Notes under the pieces: generated by a model | The model's input: only the letters and a program-made list of their open reading frames with translations | Databases searched by the model: none | Told to the model about the DNA's origin: nothing | NCBI GenBank assembly: GCA_946902985.2 | Contig: OX336388.2 | Coordinates: 367,523,387 to 367,587,386, forward strand | Direction of reading: 5' to 3' | From: Meconema thalassinum | Taxonomy: Eukaryota; Arthropoda; Insecta; Orthoptera; Tettigoniidae | Length of the DNA: 64,000 nucleotides | Program-made: the position numbers and the translations under genes | Shown here: positions 51,802 through 62,392 of the stretch, piece by piece | Layout: the number at the start of each line of letters is the position of its first letter | Position numbering within the stretch: the first letter of the stretch is position 1

Positions 51802-54581
51802 TTGAAGGGAAAGGAGACAGCCTCAGAAGCGAACGGTGTGATGATCGTGATGGTTGGGTGACAGCGCACATTACAGAGTGGATTGCGATGCCCGAAGATT
51901 GTTTGGAAGAAATCGTGAGGCCACAAAACGAACAATTAAAGCAATTACCAATAATATATGCTAGGATTGATGGATTGAAGGTCAAATGCTTAGTTGATAC
52001 AGGAAGTCAGGTCAGCCTGGTATCTGAGGCCTTGATCAAAGAAATAGGACGGAATCATAAAGTTCCAATGATACCGGTCCCGCAAATTAAAGTACGGGGT
52101 ATAATTCCTGAACGATCGGTTACTTGTAAACAGCAGGCATATCTCGAATTAGAAATTCTGGAACACACCTTCGCTCAAACTTTCATAGTTATGACGAAAA
52201 TGAACTTCAATATCATTCTAGGGGCAAACTTCATCTGCGAATATCAGGCCGTCATAGATCTACACAAAAACACCATAAGCTTCAAAAACATCGAGGGGAT
52301 GACGAACATAGGACTGCATATGGACGAGATAACATCTGGCAAGGAGGCGCATACCTGGATGTTACAGGCAATTAGTGAAGAAGGGGCCGAGATCACGCAG
52401 CAGGCTATTTTAAACAAGACAGACAAGGAAATAATTGAGGCATATAGCAAGGACACCACTACAGCTGTAATTGAACTTAATGAAGAGGAAGAAACGCGAG
52501 ATATCTGGGCATTGTTGGCTGAAGAGGACGACAGCAATAATGAATTTGAAGAGCTACTACAGGAGCGGCTTAAGGAAGTCAAACTAGGGGTTACGGAAAA
52601 GAAGCAACTTGAAGATATTTTAAGAAAACACCAACAGGTTTTTGATACAGTACCGGGCAAGATTCTCAACTTTAAATATTCCATGCAGGTAGATGATTGG
52701 TCACCATTCAGGAGTAGGTTGTACCCGATTCCGGAAAAACATCATTCACAAGTTAAAGAAATTATTGACGGAATGTTACATGCAGGCGTAATAAAAAAGA
52801 TGCCTACACCTTTTTTAAATGCAATTTTGGCCGTTATCAAACCAAATGGATCTATACGGCTATGTCTCGACGCAAGAATGCTCAACCTTCGATTGTTGCC
52901 GGAATACGATAAGGCACCCATAATTAGAGACGTCCTCAAAGGATTTAAAGGAAAAAGCATCTATTCAAGTGTGGACTTAACGAGCTCCTTTCACCATACC
53001 GAATTGGACGAGAAGTCGCAATTGTTAACAGGCTTCTTGTTCGACAATCAGACGTACACATTTGGAAGAATGCCGTTCGGCGTGAAAACAGCTGGCTGTG
53101 CCCTAATTCGAGCATTAGACCGAAACCTTACTGAGGAGGTTAAGGAGATGACGACTAGGTACATAGATGATATTTTATTGGCTTCCGACAACATCAATGA
53201 ACACATGGAAAACTTAGATAAACTGTTAGAAAATTTACGCACCACAAATTTCAAAATAAACCTAAAGAAATCCCACTTCTTTAGGGATGAAATTTTATAT
53301 CTAGGCCACATTATCGATCAGGACGGCGTCAGACCAAACCCTGCCAAAATTGATGCAATCAAACATTTCCCCACTCCTACAAGAATAAAACATGTTCGTG
53401 CCTTCCTTGGTGTAACGGGGTTTTTCAAAGAAAACTGTCCCGGGTACACGGAAACTGTAGCCCCTATGCAAGAACTACTAAAGAAAAATAATAAATGGTC
53501 TTGGAATGACGAATGCAACCAATCTTTCCAAGCTACTAAATTATTGTTACAAAATTGTATCAAACTGGGATACCCAGATTTCGGCCTAAAGTTTGTAATT
53601 CAGGCAGACGCTTCGATTATTGGGGTCGGAGCAATGTTGTATCAGGAAGATCCAAGCAACCTACAGAAAAGATCTTATCTTGCCTTTGTAAGCCGTAAGT
53701 TACGGAAACACGAACGGAATTACACTGTTACAGAGTTGGAGCTCCTAGCTATTCTCCACGCCCTCCAAAAATGGAGAAAACTAGTATTTGGGTATCAAAT
53801 TATTATCAGGACAGATCATAAAGCCCTCACATTTCTTTTTAAAACTAACATGGTTAGTGAACGTATCACCAGATGGTCGATCTACATTCAACAGTTCGAT
53901 ATAGAAATTGAACACTGCCCTGGAAAACTAAACATCATCCCAGACGCTCTCAGCAGAAACCCGGAAGAAGACGTGGAAGAAGAGGCCTTGGTTCAACACA
54001 TAGAACTGACACCTAAGGATCACGAGTTCTTGAATGAATTAAAGGAATTAAAGAAAGAGCAAGAAGGTGAGCCCTGGATGCGGCAAATGATCATGTATTT
54101 TAAGGGAGAACTTCAGCCTGGATCTGCAGCTCATCTTGAGGCCCGGAGCAAAGAAGGAAAATATCAATATGTGAACAATCTGTTACACAAATTCATTAAT
54201 GAGGAGCATACCAAAATGCGCATCTTGTTACCTGCTTCATTACAACGTGGTTTGACCTGGCATGTCCATGAAAGCCTAGGCCATATCGGAATAGACAAGG
54301 CAGAATCGACCATAGCTGAAACTTTCACCTGGCCACGCATGCGAACTACCATATGCGAAGTGGTTAAGACCTGTGACGCTTGCCAACGCACTATGCCTAA
54401 CAACTATTTAATGAAGCAATACCCGAAACCAATATTACCCCCAGAAACCATTGGAAATAGTGGCGATCGACACATTTGGTCCAATTCCGAAGGGAAGGAG
54501 AGGGTGCAGGCATCTACTTGTGTGTCTGGACGTATTTTCCAAATTCGTGGTTCTATGCCCTATCCAGAAAACCACCACTAA
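51753..54581 (+). CDS. pol: Pol: protease, reverse transcriptase, RNase H, integrase zinc-binding domain (frame broken at 3' end)
   Basis: Enzyme polyprotein that cleaves Gag-Pol, copies the RNA and integrates the DNA. The frame is -1 relative to gag and probably has no start of its own; residues here count from 51753. Protease: LVDTGSQVSLVS with catalytic Asp82. RT: about 310-500, with LCLDARMLN, FGRMPFGVKTAG and YIDD at 470-473. RNase H: about 610-740, with QADASIIGVG (Asp619), TELELLAILHAL, RTDHKAL and NIIPDALSR. Integrase HHCC domain: His839 and His844 (HESLGH), Cys874 and Cys877 (CDAC). After about residue 900 the frame leaves the integrase sequence; the catalytic domain continues one base over from 54451. 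Residues past that point to the stop at 54579 are nonsense. Confidence 0.93.
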   Translation: MAPRPGRGSRREKKSLIEGKGDSLRSERCDDRDGWVTAHITEWIAMPEDCLEEIVRPQNEQLKQLPIIYARIDGLKVKCLVDTGSQVSLVSEALIKEIGRNHKVPMIPVPQIKVRGIIPERSVTCKQQAYLELEILEHTFAQTFIVMTKMNFNIILGANFICEYQAVIDLHKNTISFKNIEGMTNIGLHMDEITSGKEAHTWMLQAISEEGAEITQQAILNKTDKEIIEAYSKDTTTAVIELNEEEETRDIWALLAEEDDSNNEFEELLQERLKEVKLGVTEKKQLEDILRKHQQVFDTVPGKILNFKYSMQVDDWSPFRSRLYPIPEKHHSQVKEIIDGMLHAGVIKKMPTPFLNAILAVIKPNGSIRLCLDARMLNLRLLPEYDKAPIIRDVLKGFKGKSIYSSVDLTSSFHHTELDEKSQLLTGFLFDNQTYTFGRMPFGVKTAGCALIRALDRNLTEEVKEMTTRYIDDILLASDNINEHMENLDKLLENLRTTNFKINLKKSHFFRDEILYLGHIIDQDGVRPNPAKIDAIKHFPTPTRIKHVRAFLGVTGFFKENCPGYTETVAPMQELLKKNNKWSWNDECNQSFQATKLLLQNCIKLGYPDFGLKFVIQADASIIGVGAMLYQEDPSNLQKRSYLAFVSRKLRKHERNYTVTELELLAILHALQKWRKLVFGYQIIIRTDHKALTFLFKTNMVSERITRWSIYIQQFDIEIEHCPGKLNIIPDALSRNPEEDVEEEALVQHIELTPKDHEFLNELKELKKEQEGEPWMRQMIMYFKGELQPGSAAHLEARSKEGKYQYVNNLLHKFINEEHTKMRILLPASLQRGLTWHVHESLGHIGIDKAESTIAETFTWPRMRTTICEVVKTCDACQRTMPNNYLMKQYPKPILPPETIGNSGDRHIWSNSEGKERVQASTCVSGRIFQIRGSMPYPENHH
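51787..51795 (+). promoter_or_regulatory. A9 slippery run, candidate -1 ribosomal frameshift site
   Basis: In gag frame it reads AAA AAA AAA GTT TAA. Pol is open in the -1 frame from before this point (the overlap begins by 51753). Slippage on A AAA AAA would join Gag ...AKKK to Pol ...SLIEGK six nucleotides before the gag stop. A downstream RNA stem was not established. Confidence 0.65.
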
Positions 54582-55305
54582 ACAGATTCTAAGTAGAATA
54601 ATACACAAGGTGATACCGACTCTTGGTAAGCCTGAGTTTATATTATCGGATCATGGCGCATATTTCACTAGTGCCCAGTTTAAGAAAGGAATGGCAGATT
54701 TGGATATAAAACACGTTCTCTCATCAATAAGACATCCTCAAGGAAATTCTAGCGAACGCGTAATCCGTGATATTTCTAAGTTCTTCCGGGTATTTATTCC
54801 CAAGGAACATTACAAATGGGTAGACCGAGTGAGTGACATTGAGATATGTATGAATTCCACTCGTCATGAATCTACAGGGCAAATTCCCATGGTTTTACAC
54901 CACAACCAGTTTCCAGTGAGATCTTGGAACACTATTGTAACATGTCCTAACGACCCAGTACCAACACACGATCTACGGATCCAGAACACCATTGTGCATA
55001 TGAGAAGACAGGCGGACCGTAGATTAAGAAGAGTACGCGGAAAGAAGTTTCATCGGGAGTTGATCGAAGGGGAATTGGTCTTGATTAAGAAGCCACCGAT
55101 ATCTGATCCAGCGAACAAGATACTAAACAAATTTTGTGAAAGATATGTGGGACCGTTCAGCATCGTGAGGAATTTAGGTAACAACGCCTACAGAGTCCGA
55201 GAGGTGAGCACAGGAAACATGGCAGTGTATAATATCTCAAATTTAAAATTGTATCATCAGAGAGAGCCATACGAACCGAGAAATAATGTTACTGCAGCAA
55301 ATTAA
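54451..55305 (+). CDS. pol: Pol continuation: integrase catalytic core and C-terminal domain, shifted +1
   Basis: Same polyprotein, displaced one base forward from the upstream pol frame. There is no ATG at the join (the frame opens at TTG), so this is a broken gene and not a separate one. Counting from 54451, the catalytic acidic residues are Asp7 (AIDTFG), Asp67 (LSDHGAYF) and Glu102 (HPQGNSSERV). Thirty-four residues lie between the second Asp and Glu, one fewer than the classical D,D-35-E but found in HPQ.N..ER-type gypsy integrases. The C-terminus carries the GPY/F motif (YVGPFSIVRNLGNNAYRV). No chromodomain or env follows; the stop is at 55303-55305. Confidence 0.9.
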   Translation: MEIVAIDTFGPIPKGRRGCRHLLVCLDVFSKFVVLCPIQKTTTKQILSRIIHKVIPTLGKPEFILSDHGAYFTSAQFKKGMADLDIKHVLSSIRHPQGNSSERVIRDISKFFRVFIPKEHYKWVDRVSDIEICMNSTRHESTGQIPMVLHHNQFPVRSWNTIVTCPNDPVPTHDLRIQNTIVHMRRQADRRLRRVRGKKFHRELIEGELVLIKKPPISDPANKILNKFCERYVGPFSIVRNLGNNAYRVREVSTGNMAVYNISNLKLYHQREPYEPRNNVTAAN

Positions 55306-55648
55306 ACATTTGCGTGATAACGTACAACAAAAGATACGGGGATACTCTAGTGGTGAACGCGCTCAAAAGACGGCTCTGGCGTGTTTACAAGTTCAGGCGG
55401 AAGTCGTTAATGAATATGTTGATGTTTTGAAAGAGTGAGAGGGGAGACGAGTAGCGAGGAAAGAGGCCGGAGGGCATAAGTATACAGGAATTTCCTAATG
55501 AGTTTGGAGCGAGACGGCTACTGAAACAGACAGAGGCGGACAGTCATTATATTTGAGGGTGACCAGCAACTTCAAATTTGAGCCAGAAAAGTAGGGGATG
55601 TGAAATTCGACTTCATTTGAGTTCGAATTTCATCAACTAGGGGTCAGA
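55306..55648 (+). other. retrotransposon 3' untranslated region with weak polypurine tract
   Basis: No env-like frame. Purine-rich pieces are AAAGAGTGAGAGGGGAGACG (near 55430), GAAAAGTAGGGGATGTG (near 55587) and AGGGGTCAGA directly before the 3' LTR. The last position is right for a plus-strand primer, but the tract is short. Confidence 0.5.
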
Positions 55649-58286
55649 TGAACCCTTATCATTGTGTCCAATAATAATGTTTCATATTAATAAAAACGAT
55701 GGAAATACTAAATACATGATATGCTGGATATTTGAGTAAAATTGATGTAGCAAGAAATCTGGACTTGGTAAGACATGCTACGTGCTGGCTGGAAACGACC
55801 GATAGTTTCACAACCAATGCTATTCTTGGATTTCTGAGAAAATCAGATATGACGCTGTGGCGTACGTGACCATCGACAGGCCAAAATGCTGCGTACAAGG
55901 CAAGGAGTGAGAGAGAGGAGAATAGTCGTGACGTCAATATAAGGGCGGGATTTGTAAGGTCAGAACTCCGACGCCAACTTATCTGACCAATAAGAAAACA
56001 TGACGCCAGAACATAGCGTCAGTGTGTTTTGCGCGGCAATCGGTTATAAAAAGACCTAGCGATCGGTTTGCATGTTCGACGGCAGATTCGCGACCTATGA
56101 GAAAATACAAGATTTTTGAGAGGTCACACATAATTATAGGCCCATTACTTCAATATATTGAGGAGCTATTTTCTCCCACCATTGAAACTTTAGGCTTTCT
56201 GTATATATACAAATGTCTGAGATGAACCGGGGCACTCCTAATTATTCTTCGACAGTCATTTTAAGACGTCCTTAAGACGATATGGTTTTAAAATTATAGT
56301 TGTGTGTCGACAACGAGTTTATAAATTTCATAAATTGTGAGATGGCAATTAGCCATAGAATAGGGAAAGTCGACGATTCTGCATAGGACGATCTGAGGAA
56401 ATAAAATACTTAGAACGCAGATAGATCAGTTTAAAAACTTTGATATAATTGTGTTTTAACAGCAGCAAGATGTCGACCATGGAGAGAAGACAGCAAGCTT
56501 CATCCTCCATTACCATCAGTGTTATGGGCTAACGGCCTAATGATGGGAAATGACGAGGCGGGAGGCCTCTGGAAAGCAGTTTAAGTGATGAGTATTAAAA
56601 AATTGATTTATTGATTTTGGACGAGGGGAATCGCGAGAGATGTGTGGAACTTTGTATAGATTTTATTTGTGTGGTTTAATTTAAATTTTAGGGTTTGATT
56701 TCTTAACTGACATGCGTGTAGTAATTTTTGGCATTGCGTGACAAGTATGTTGTACAGTAAATTTTGTGACTTAAATGTTGTCCTTATGTATACGTAATTC
56801 TTATAGCGAAACGGCCGCATCGATTAACGTATCTATAAAAAGTGTAGCCATGAATGAGAACCTAGGAACGACAATGATAAATGGACTGAATTAATGATAT
56901 GTTAAACTAATTACTACGTGGGGGGAAAATTAGTGTTTTGTTGCTTGATAACTTGGGATAAGTTTGATTCCAGTTATTATTCTTTATTGTCATTTGGACA
57001 TGTTGTGTGTCATGTATCTGAGGGGTGTGCTGATTCATGCTACGACGAGATCTTCGAGAAAGTGCCACGTGTTTTTGGGTGTAAGTGATGATGAGGAGAG
57101 GTAAAGCCTGTCCATGACTGCGACATCATTCCGGCAAACTAGTTATCCGTGGGATAAGTTTGACCTGGAAATGTATTCTTAAAAATCCCTGAGAGGATGT
57201 TTTGAGATAATGTGTTATTTATTTGTACGCGTTTAACAGGTGGCGATTAGCAAAGGTGCTGTACGCTGGCTATGGGCCAGAATCTATATTTAGCGTGGCA
57301 CTAATTACTACTTGGGGGAAGAAATCAGCCACTCACTCGGAGATGTCATAACAGGCCCGGCTGTCTCCAGCTCCGTTATGACACGTTATGTTTGCTTTAA
57401 AGCCTAATGAGTTAAGGTTATTTTATTTGGTTTAATTTGGGGAGTTGCCATGTTGTCGATCCAAGTTTCTTTTATCATTACTACGACTTATTTGTTAATT
57501 GTTTTAAAACGCCAAATTTTCTGGCGTAAAAATTAAAAGTTGTATTTTGTTGTTGTTGGCTCTTATTTTCAAGGCCATTGTATTCATTATAAATATAATT
57601 TGGCAACCGGCCAAACTTGTTCATGTCATGTTATGCTTTCCTAGTGTTTAAGGTATAAGTCGGTAATTCCGCAGCCCTTATTTTAAATAATACACACGTG
57701 TATTTGGTTGTGGTAATCTAAGGTTAGAGCATGTCAGTAGTGTATATAAATATATAATTGTTGTTCCCACATTTCCGTAATTCGTCCTTCGCAGTACGGA
57801 GTCCGTTCCCGAACCAACTGTTTTGGTCGGAGACGAGCGCCCGTCAAAATGCTCATTACTTGAACTAGTCTTAAAACCCGTGTCGCTCATAAATATTAAA
57901 TTCTTGTACTATTTTATTTGTTTGTTATTTTGGATCTTGTGATCCGTTTTCTTTGTTACTTTGATTTAAGTGACATTGCAGTCACAATGCTTGTTGACAG
58001 CTGTCATGCCGTGTCATCATGGTACGTCAGGCTGGTCAGTGCCGGATCTGTTCACGCGAGTGAACAATAAAAGGGTGGTTATAGTTTTCTTTTTATGTTT
58101 GATTCAGTTAATAAATTTCATTTGTTAGTAGATCCTGTTGTTTTTCTTGGCTTTGTAATAATAATAAGTTAACCTTATGAACCCTGGAAGTTATGTTGAT
58201 AGCAAAACCTCTAAATCACATTCACAAGAATCCATTACGACCCCGAAATTTTGAATCTTGTCTACATGCTATTTTCCAAGGGTATA
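55649..58286 (+). repeat. 3' LTR, 2638 bp
   Basis: Begins TGAACCCTTATCATTG and ends CCAAGGGTATA, then the ATAT duplication. Same length as the 5' LTR, about 8 substitutions and no net indel. Contains TATA (about 56044), CRE (55929) and AATAAA (58066) at equivalent positions. Confidence 0.93.
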
Positions 58287-59031
58287 ATATATCTAAGGGT
58301 TTATCGATGTGGTGTATATTTTGAGGTGATAGGGGTGAAAATTGGGGGTTGAGGGATTCTGAACGGAGCGTGTATCTCTTAAACGACATAGGCGAGAAGT
58401 TTGAAATTCGGCGGGAAAAACATCTTAAAATACAATAAATTGGTGTTCGACCGTTTTTTCATAAATCCAATTTAAGGGGCCCTTGGAGAGGGGTGAATTT
58501 CTAAAAAAAAAAACTGGAAATAAAGTGTCCTATCTGATTGACTCACTTACTCACTCATCAAACTCAGGGCGAAAACAGCTTTAAATAAGTAAATAGGTGT
58601 TCGACCGTTTGTCTCATAAAACCAATTTAAGGGGTTCATGGGGAGGGGTGAAATTATCGAAAATAAATGAAAGAAAATGTCCTGATTCACTCACCCACTC
58701 ATCATCGCCAAGCCTAAATTATTGAAGTTAGAAACATGAAATTTTGGGGATATGTTCGATGTATGTCGAAAACGTCCACTAAGGAAAGAGTTTTGAATAT
58801 TCAGGTTCATAATAGGTGGTAAGGGGTTAAACGTGCATTTCATTGAATAACAATATCTCACTAGTGGTTTCATTTGGGGATGTGATACTTGGCATATATA
58901 ATAATCATTAAAAATAAGCTGACACATGTCTAATGGTTTTTCGATGTAGTGTACTGTATATTATGAAGTGAAAGGGATGAAAAGTGGGGGTTGAAAGATT
59001 CTTAACGGAGCGTGTATCTCTTAAACGACAT
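58287..59031 (-). mobile_element. EC-4 element, remainder after the LTR insertion
   Basis: C repeat resumes ATATATCTAAGGGTTTATCG and runs to CTTAAACGACATAGGCG, where it changes abruptly into mid-unit F2 sequence (TTTGGAACATTAAATCGCGA). The E module of EC-4 is missing. Confidence 0.75.
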
Positions 59032-59762
59032 AGGCGTTTGGAACATTAAATCGCGAGAAAGGTCTATTTAAAATTTTCAAATTCGCTTGGCCGCCATGAT
59101 CGTTTTGTAGTTAACAGGTTTTTGAAAGTCTCATAGATGAACTTCCAGTAGTGCCTTTTATCGCCGTTCAAAATTTCAGGGTGATACCGTTAATAGTTTC
59201 AGAGATATAGAATGCCGGTGAAATATTTCGCACAACTGCCATCTTGTGTTGATGTAAACAATTGAACGAAGTTAGATGTCGGTGCATTACAATGTGAATA
59301 AACATATACTGTACCAAGTTTTATTGCGTTTGGTTGGTTAAATTGCGAGAAACGTCTATTTAAAAGTCGCAAATTCGCGTGGTCGCCATGTTGGTTTTGT
59401 AGTTACCAGTTTTTCAACAGTGACATACGTGAACTTCTAGTAGTTCCTTTTATCACCGTAACAAATTCCAGGGTTATATCGGGAATAGTGTCGGAGATAC
59501 TGAATGCTGGTGAAATATTTCGCACAGCCGCCATGTTGGATTGGTGAGACATAATAAAATTTGAAGGGCACGATCGGGGTCGTCCGGAATAGTGCTATGA
59601 ACTTACCGAGTTTCATTGAAATCGCTCCAGCCGTTTAGAATTTATTAGGGGACACACACACACACACACACACACACCTCACACACACACACACACACAC
59701 ACGCACACACTCTCACACGGACAAAAGGTGATCTCATAAGCCTATTTTTTTTCTTTCAAAAT
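59032..59762 (+). mobile_element. F2-4 HINE-like element, left-truncated
   Basis: Three F2 core units (GCCGCCATGATCG, GCCATCTTGTG, GTCGCCATGTTGG, GCCGCCATGTTGG), then CTCCAGCCGTTTAGAATTTA, a long CA microsatellite, ACAAAAGGTGATCTCATAAG and CCTATTTTTTTTCTTTCAAA. The terminal hairpin stops at CAAAAT, where F2-5 begins. This is consistent with F2-5 inserting into it. Confidence 0.75.
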
Positions 59763-60276
59763 TAACAAGTAGTTCCGTGAAGAACTATACAGCCTATTTT
59801 CATATATCCTACTTATATTAACTGCCACTATCAACATACAAAATTTCAGTATGATTGCTGTTATAGATTCGTAGATATTGATTACCGACTAAATATTTCG
59901 GATGGTCGCCATGATGGATTTTATATATGTACGTCCTAGAGTTATGTAATGTTACATGAAGATTATTGTGTACGTGTAGCATTCAAACTTCAATCGCATG
60001 ATTAGGACACAAGAAGTAACACGGAGATTTTAAAATTTCGCACAGCTGCCATCTTTTGGTTATGGAAACAATTGATATAATTTACATGCCAGTGGATTAA
60101 CATTCGTAAAAGGATTTACGGTACCAAGTTTCACTGCACTCGGATGGTTACATTGCGAGAAACGTCCATGTGAATATTTATATTTCGCGTCGCCGCCATG
60201 TTGGATTTGTGATCACAAGGTTATTTAAAGACCTATAGGTGAACTTAAGTTCATAGCCCCTATGAACATAAAAAAT
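59763..60276 (+). mobile_element. F2-5 HINE-like element, right-truncated
   Basis: Complete left end: AACAAG, hairpin TAGTTC-CGTGAA-GAACTA, CAGCCTATTTTCATATATCC. It is very similar to F2-2 over this stretch. It ends mid-unit at CCCCTATGAACATAAAAAAT (60276). It lies head to tail behind F2-4. Confidence 0.78.
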
Positions 60277-60589
60277 TCCTCTCGGCACGCCGGAAGGCGG
60301 AGGTAGATTTCACCGGGCAGACTAGAGGAATATGCAGGTTTTCGTAGGTGGATCAGACCTCATTTATTGCGAGGATGTATTTTACAATTGCAGGTTAATT
60401 AACCTTTTTTTCGTCTTTCTATGCATATTTTTAACATTTTATTGTCTTATGGGGATGGTAACTTTCTTGTCATATTTGGGGTTCATTTTAATACTTTTGA
60501 TCGCAATGTCATTATACAAGGTTTGGAACTGATGTGTAACTATCTAACAGTCTGTTACTTCTTCCCGCAAAATTTTATCTCCCGCAGAG
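60277..60589. other. no gene; unassigned sequence
   Basis: A 66-codon frame (60332-60532) is hydrophobic and T-rich, with no family match I recognise. It lies between two truncated repeats, so I do not call it. Confidence 0.3.
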
Positions 60590-60980
60590 ATGTTGGTTGG
60601 TTCCTCAGTTTAGGGGCTGCGACAACGTGGTCATGTAACCCCGTGTACATTGGGTGTGTGTAGAGTCTGTCTGATAAACGGTGTTAATTGTGATGACTGT
60701 ATTAGTCTCTAATTCAGTTAAGGTCTGCAGAAGGTCAATTTTAAGTAGTAGTACCTAATTTTGTACCAAATACTACCATCAACGACACCTACTGTGAACT
60801 TGGCTGCTAGATTCCACCGGAACCAGCAACTTGCAAAGAACGTTGGAACTTCCCCTCCGAAGGAAAACATGCTGAGGGATTTTTAGCGCTCTTAGAAAAT
60901 CCGACGACTTTGGCCGGTTTTGAACCAGCGACCTTGGGCATAGAAGTTCAGCATGCTACCAGTTAGCCGCTTCCCACATA
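60590..60980 (-). mobile_element. SINE4 copy, shortened
   Basis: Same 3' end as 28531 (inverted GTTGGTTGGTTCCTCAGTTT, AGGGGCTGCGACAACGTGGT), a diverged body, then CCCTCCGAAGGAAAACATGC and GGCCGGTTTTGAACCAGCGA (eroded B box on the minus strand). About 130 bp of body are missing relative to the 517-bp copy. Confidence 0.7.
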
Positions 60981-60989
60981 GTCAGATGG

Positions 60990-62392
60990 AACAAGAAGTT
61001 CCGTGCGGAACTAAAGAGCCTAATTTTCTTAAAATTAAGATTCATGCCAATGATTAATCTACAGTATATGAACCTATCTAGAATAATGACGAAATTAAGT
61101 TGGTAATATCGGAATGTCTTAATTAGTTCGAAATACTATATACTAGGCATAATGTAGCCTAGTACAGCAATACAGTTGGCAGCCCTGGTGACTGAATATA
61201 TTCTTAATTCCATCTCTTAAGGTACAGAATAAAAAATGTGGTTGAAGTCCAAAGGATGTTACATGGAGATATACATTGGATCTATCAGCACACGTAAAAG
61301 CACGTTGGCAACAATGTCATGCGTATGCTGGTCAGAAATAATCGGATATATTATGATATATTTTTGTGCCAATTTCGGATGAAATCCATATTTTAGTATA
61401 GAAGTTATATGTATTTTAAAATTTGAGCTATCATCAGGTATAGAATCATGTTGGCATCACTGACTTATATTAATTACTCCAAATTAATCTAGAACGTCAG
61501 GTGCTATACGTATGCAAAGTATAGACCTGTTGGCTTGCATACTTTCTGATATATTGATATTAGGGTAAAAAATATAGACAGCATTTATTAACAGTTGGCA
61601 GCCCTAATTGCTCATAAGAATACTTATAGTCATATCTGTTATATTACACATAGCACATACGAAATTTGGTTGAAATCCAACTGACAGTATAGAAATTACA
61701 TGTATTTAAAAATTGGTCCTATCAGCAGGCTTAGAATTATGTTGGTAGAACTGACGTATATAAGATACTCCAAATTATTGTAAAATGTCAGGTACTATAG
61801 GCGTGCATAGTTTAAAGCTGTCGGCTTGCATACTTTCTGATATATTGGTATTTGCATAAAAAGTAGAGAGAACAAATATTAACAGTTGGCAGCCCTGGTG
61901 GCTCTTAATAATACGCTCAGTCATACCTGCTTATGTGCTTATATTACATACATAATTTCGTTGAAATCCAATTGATAGTGTAGAAGTTATGTGCATTTAA
62001 AAATTGGACCTATCAGAAGGCTTAAAATTATTTTGGCAACACTGGCATGTATGGCCTCCTGGAAATTAAACTGAAATAGTATTATCTACATGTGTGCCAG
62101 TTTTGGAATTGCTCCCATGTATGCCTTCCAAGATATCCAACATGGAGTTCAAATTTCTAATGCGTTTTTTTAGCAGTTGGTAGCACTGACATCTTTTTCA
62201 AATATGGGCTTGAGATATTCCGGTATTCATCTTTACTCATACTAAATTTGGTTTCGATTGCTGCAGCCGTTTAGGAGTTGATAAGGGGGGGGGGGGCCCT
62301 CACACACAGCCAGCCAGACAGAAGGACAGACAGACAGACAGACAGACACATTTTCCCCGATCGATCTCATAAGTCTACTTTTCCCTCATTTT
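60990..62392 (+). mobile_element. F1-5 HINE-like element (continues 63949-63971)
   Basis: Left end AACAAG with hairpin AGTTCC-GTGC-GGAACT, AGAGCCTAATTTTC. F1 core units follow, then GCAGCCGTTTAGGAGTTGAT, G-run, GACA microsatellite and GATCTCATAAGTCTACTTTT. The terminal hairpin is split: CCTCATTTT at 62392 and GCAAAGTGTGAAAAGTAGGC at 63949-63968 are its two sides. F3-2 lies between them. Confidence 0.8.

Larger units (their letters stand above)
46156..58286 (+). mobile_element. full-length Ty3/gypsy-type LTR retrotransposon, 12.1 kb
   Basis: LTR (2638 bp), primer site, gag, pol (PR-RT-RNase H-IN), about 340 bp non-coding, LTR (2638 bp). The RT-RNase H-integrase domain order is that of Ty3/gypsy (Metaviridae), not copia. 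No env-like frame lies between IN and the 3' LTR. The element duplicated ATAT on insertion (46152-46155 and 58287-58290). The empty site is preserved in EC-2 near 34126 and EC-3 near 41940, which read CAGACATATATCTA. LTRs differ at about 8 positions (0.3%), so the insertion is recent. This copy has one frame break in pol and is probably unable to move by itself. The clade within Ty3/gypsy was not determined. Confidence 0.95.

Noticed and set aside
54451..55305. Integrase as a separately started gene
   Set aside because: It opens at TTG within sequence homologous to internal pol; the catalytic core directly continues the upstream zinc-binding domain.
55306..55648. Envelope gene that would make the element an errantivirus-like retrovirus
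   Set aside because: Only about 340 bp remain between integrase and the LTR and no long frame exists there.
60332..60663. Hydrophobic 66-codon frame that could be a small membrane protein
   Set aside because: T-rich sequence between truncated repeats, no family features, and an overlapping frame of similar length.
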